Source: an uncultured Bacteroidales bacterium (lineage in GTDB: Bacteria; Bacteroidota; Bacteroidia; Bacteroidales; UBA932). Taken from it: a stretch of DNA of 64,000 nucleotides. Where the stretch lies: contig CALURT010000009.1 in assembly GCA_944323245.1 (NCBI GenBank), forward strand, positions 35,703 through 99,702, given 5' to 3'. A program made the translations under genes and the position numbers. The notes under the pieces were generated by a model. That model saw nothing but the letters and a program-made list of their open reading frames with translations. It ran no database searches and was not told the origin of the DNA. Positions 62,489 through 64,000 of this stretch are shown here, piece by piece. How positions within the stretch are numbered: the first letter of the stretch is position 1; each line of letters begins with the position of its first letter.

Positions 62489-62814
62489 CTTAAAACTATG
62501 TCTTTCAGCAGGCCTGTCTTCCTGTCATCCTTTACGAAAAGCTCGTCCTGCGAAAGCCGGAGATTGATTCTGTCGAGAATCTCCTTTCTGTGATAATAAA
62601 GTCTGTTGCGGATTACGGACGAAGATATGCCGCAATACAGGACATTGTCCCTTACATATTTCGACACCGTATAGGCAGCCGCCCCGGACACCGAGTCCCA
62701 TGCGGAAAAGATGAGCTGCTCGTTCAGCCCCGAGGCTATTTTCAAATCCCGGATGACGGCGGAAACGACTTCCGCCATGGACAATTCGTTCTTCTTCGAC
62801 AGCCTGTTCGTCAT
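62485..62814 (-). CDS. DUF721 protein, DciA-like
   Basis: 109 residues: LSMAEVVSAVIRDLKIASGLNEQLIFSAWDSVSGAAAYTVSKYVRDNVLYCGISSSVIRNRLYYH is the DUF721 core. DUF721 proteins in other phyla include DciA, which loads the replicative helicase DnaB where DnaC is absent. The gene overlaps recF and pdxB by 4 bp each (both ATGA-type junctions), so the three are co-translated. Confidence 0.88.
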   Translation of the reverse strand: MTNRLSKKNELSMAEVVSAVIRDLKIASGLNEQLIFSAWDSVSGAAAYTVSKYVRDNVLYCGISSSVIRNRLYYHRKEILDRINLRLSQDELFVKDDRKTGLLKDIVLR

Positions 62815-63908
62815 ATTCTCGTAAAATGTCCTGATACAGTTTCGAAATAGGCCCTGTCGCTCGTCAGCGAGTCCACGATTCCGGCCATTCTCACCTTGTT
62901 GCTGTCGGTTATGAAAATCTGTCCGAACTCATTGGAGGAGACCATGGACAGAAGATTGGCAATCCGCGTCATGTCCAATTTGTCGAACACGTCGTCAAGA
63001 AGCAGTATAGGAGCGAATCCGCAAGCCTCCTTCATTATTTCATACTGTGAAAATTTCAGCGACACGAGAAAGGATTTCTGCTGGCCCTGCGAGCCGCACC
63101 TGCGTATCGGATGACCGTTCATTCCGAATATGAAGTCGTCCCTCTGGATTCCGGCTGTAGTATATCTTACGGCGCAGTCTTTTTCGAATGAAGATTTCAA
63201 TATGGAAAGCAGGGAGCCCCTGTCAAGATCGGAGCGGTATTCCATATCGACCTCTTCCCTGCCTCCGGACAGGATTCCGTAATATTTTCCGACCACTGCC
63301 CTGATGTCATCGGTGAATTTCTTCCTTGCCTTCCACACAGGTTCCGCCGCAGCCGCCATCCTTTCGTCTATTACTGACAGAAGTTCCATGTTCACGTTCA
63401 TGGACTTGAGCATGGTATTGCGCTGAGTCAGAAGCCTGTTGTACTGCTGGAGAGCCGACATGTATTCCCTGTCGATCTGCGAAAGCACGGCATTGGCAAA
63501 CCTGCGCCTTTCCTCTCCCGATTCGCTCACAAGGGAGATGTCCGAAGGCGACACTATCACCACGGGAATATTGCCGATATGCTCCGAAACCTTGGAATAG
63601 ACCTTGTCGTCGCGTTTCACCTTTTTCACTCCCGACGCTTCCGAACTTACGGAGAATCTCGTTTCCGTGCCGTTCGGCATGCGGTAAAGTCCCGAAATGG
63701 AAAATCTGTCCGTCCCGTACCTGAAACTGAACCTGTCCGAGGGCGCAAAGGCGCTTTTGGTCATCGACAGATAATAGATGGCATCGATAAGGTTGGTCTT
63801 CCCTTCTCCATTGTTTCCGGAAATGCAATTCAGGTTGGGAGAGAAGTCCAGTTCTTCGAATTCGATGTTCCTGAAGTTCGAAATCATTATTTTTTCCAAA
63901 AGCGGCAT
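62811..63908 (-). CDS. recF: DNA replication/repair protein RecF
   Basis: SMC-like ATPase helping RecO/RecR load RecA at gaps. 365 residues: Walker A GNNGEGKTNL (31-40), a helical arm region (about 140-230), the RCGSQGQQKSFLVSLKFSQ signature (about 272-290) and Walker B PILLLDDVFDKLD (about 301-313). A minus-strand TAACTTTG (63927-63934) would start transcription about 12 nt before the ATG. It heads the recF-DUF721-pdxB(-DUF4301) cluster. Confidence 0.95.
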   Translation of the reverse strand: MPLLEKIMISNFRNIEFEELDFSPNLNCISGNNGEGKTNLIDAIYYLSMTKSAFAPSDRFSFRYGTDRFSISGLYRMPNGTETRFSVSSEASGVKKVKRDDKVYSKVSEHIGNIPVVIVSPSDISLVSESGEERRRFANAVLSQIDREYMSALQQYNRLLTQRNTMLKSMNVNMELLSVIDERMAAAAEPVWKARKKFTDDIRAVVGKYYGILSGGREEVDMEYRSDLDRGSLLSILKSSFEKDCAVRYTTAGIQRDDFIFGMNGHPIRRCGSQGQQKSFLVSLKFSQYEIMKEACGFAPILLLDDVFDKLDMTRIANLLSMVSSNEFGQIFITDSNKVRMAGIVDSLTSDRAYFETVSGHFTRI

Positions 63909-64000
63909 CTCGTGAGATTAGCGGTGCAAAGTTACTACAAAAAAGTGAAATGCGGAAAGATATAGTGATAGAATTGAGTTACAAGGGTTTTGGTTGAAGT
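63909..64000. other. Right-hand window edge, recF promoter region
   Basis: No gene. A short frame from the ATG at 63950 stops after 15 codons and is not coding. The only signal is the recF -7 element TAACTTTG (63927-63934, minus). Confidence 0.5.

Noticed and set aside
63950..63997. Short frame at the right edge
   Set aside because: It stops after 15 codons and has no support.
1..64000. CRISPR array, tRNA, rRNA, prophage or insertion sequence
   Set aside because: No regularly spaced repeats, tRNA-like folds, rRNA blocks, transposase or phage genes were seen on either strand.

Overview
The window is chromosomal DNA from a member of the Bacteroidota, almost certainly order Bacteroidales. Evidence for this is the Bacteroidota-type promoters (TTTG, 19-20 nt, TAnnTTTG), the lack of clear Shine-Dalgarno sites before most starts, the ferredoxin-dependent 2-oxoacid oxidoreductase in DABC order, PPi-type phosphofructokinase, lineage-restricted families (DUF4252, DUF4301, GSCFA), Rho with a long disordered insertion, and IspG with an insertion domain. 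Most of the window is housekeeping DNA. I found no tRNA, rRNA, CRISPR array, prophage or insertion sequence.

Layout. 1-1.9 kb: a CDP-alcohol phosphatidyltransferase cut by the window edge, a PlsC-like acyltransferase and a Sua5/YciO protein. 1.9-5.9 kb: a broken TonB-dependent receptor, then an ECF sigma factor, a putative anti-sigma protein and a small exported protein, closed by a terminator. 6-17.2 kb: PPi-phosphofructokinase, divergent from a tightly packed run ligA - thioesterase - yihY - rel - lipoprotein - outer membrane protein - ispG. 17.1-22.4 kb (minus): rsfS - ftsH - cdsA - psd - CorC/HlyC-like protein. 22.5-26.8 kb: birA, then rpe - pepD - dnaA on the minus strand with an AT-rich, palindrome-bearing region upstream of dnaA. 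27-34 kb: MCE protein and amidase (minus), lptD and rho (plus). 34-36 kb: a second ECF sigma/anti-sigma pair bracketed by two DUF4252 genes. 36-40 kb: nadE, then purine nucleoside phosphorylase and a SAH/MTA-deaminase-like amidohydrolase. 40.2-42.9 kb: the 2-oxoacid:ferredoxin oxidoreductase operon. 42.9-45.4 kb: a coiled-coil protein, zapA, a structured RNA candidate and rny. 45.4-51.2 kb: dsbD, a 5'-nucleotidase-like lipoprotein, an outer membrane protein and a GSCFA protein. 51.3-54.3 kb: an outer membrane protein and an ABC transporter operon ending in a GntR regulator. 54.3-59.6 kb: ffh and lysA, a deoxyhypusine-synthase homologue with a membrane-embedded AraC regulator, and a small lipoprotein. 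59.8-63.9 kb (minus): recF - DUF721 - pdxB - DUF4301.

Genes that work together: cdsA/psd and the partial CDP-alcohol transferase supply phospholipids; lptD, the MCE protein, the amidase and the outer membrane proteins build the envelope; dnaA, ligA, recF and the DciA-like protein serve replication; rho, ffh, rsfS, ftsH and rny handle gene expression and quality control; Rel provides the stringent response. The accessory interest lies in the two sigma/anti-sigma modules, the DHS-like/7TM-AraC pair, the ncRNA candidate after zapA, and several unexplained palindromes and intergenic elements.
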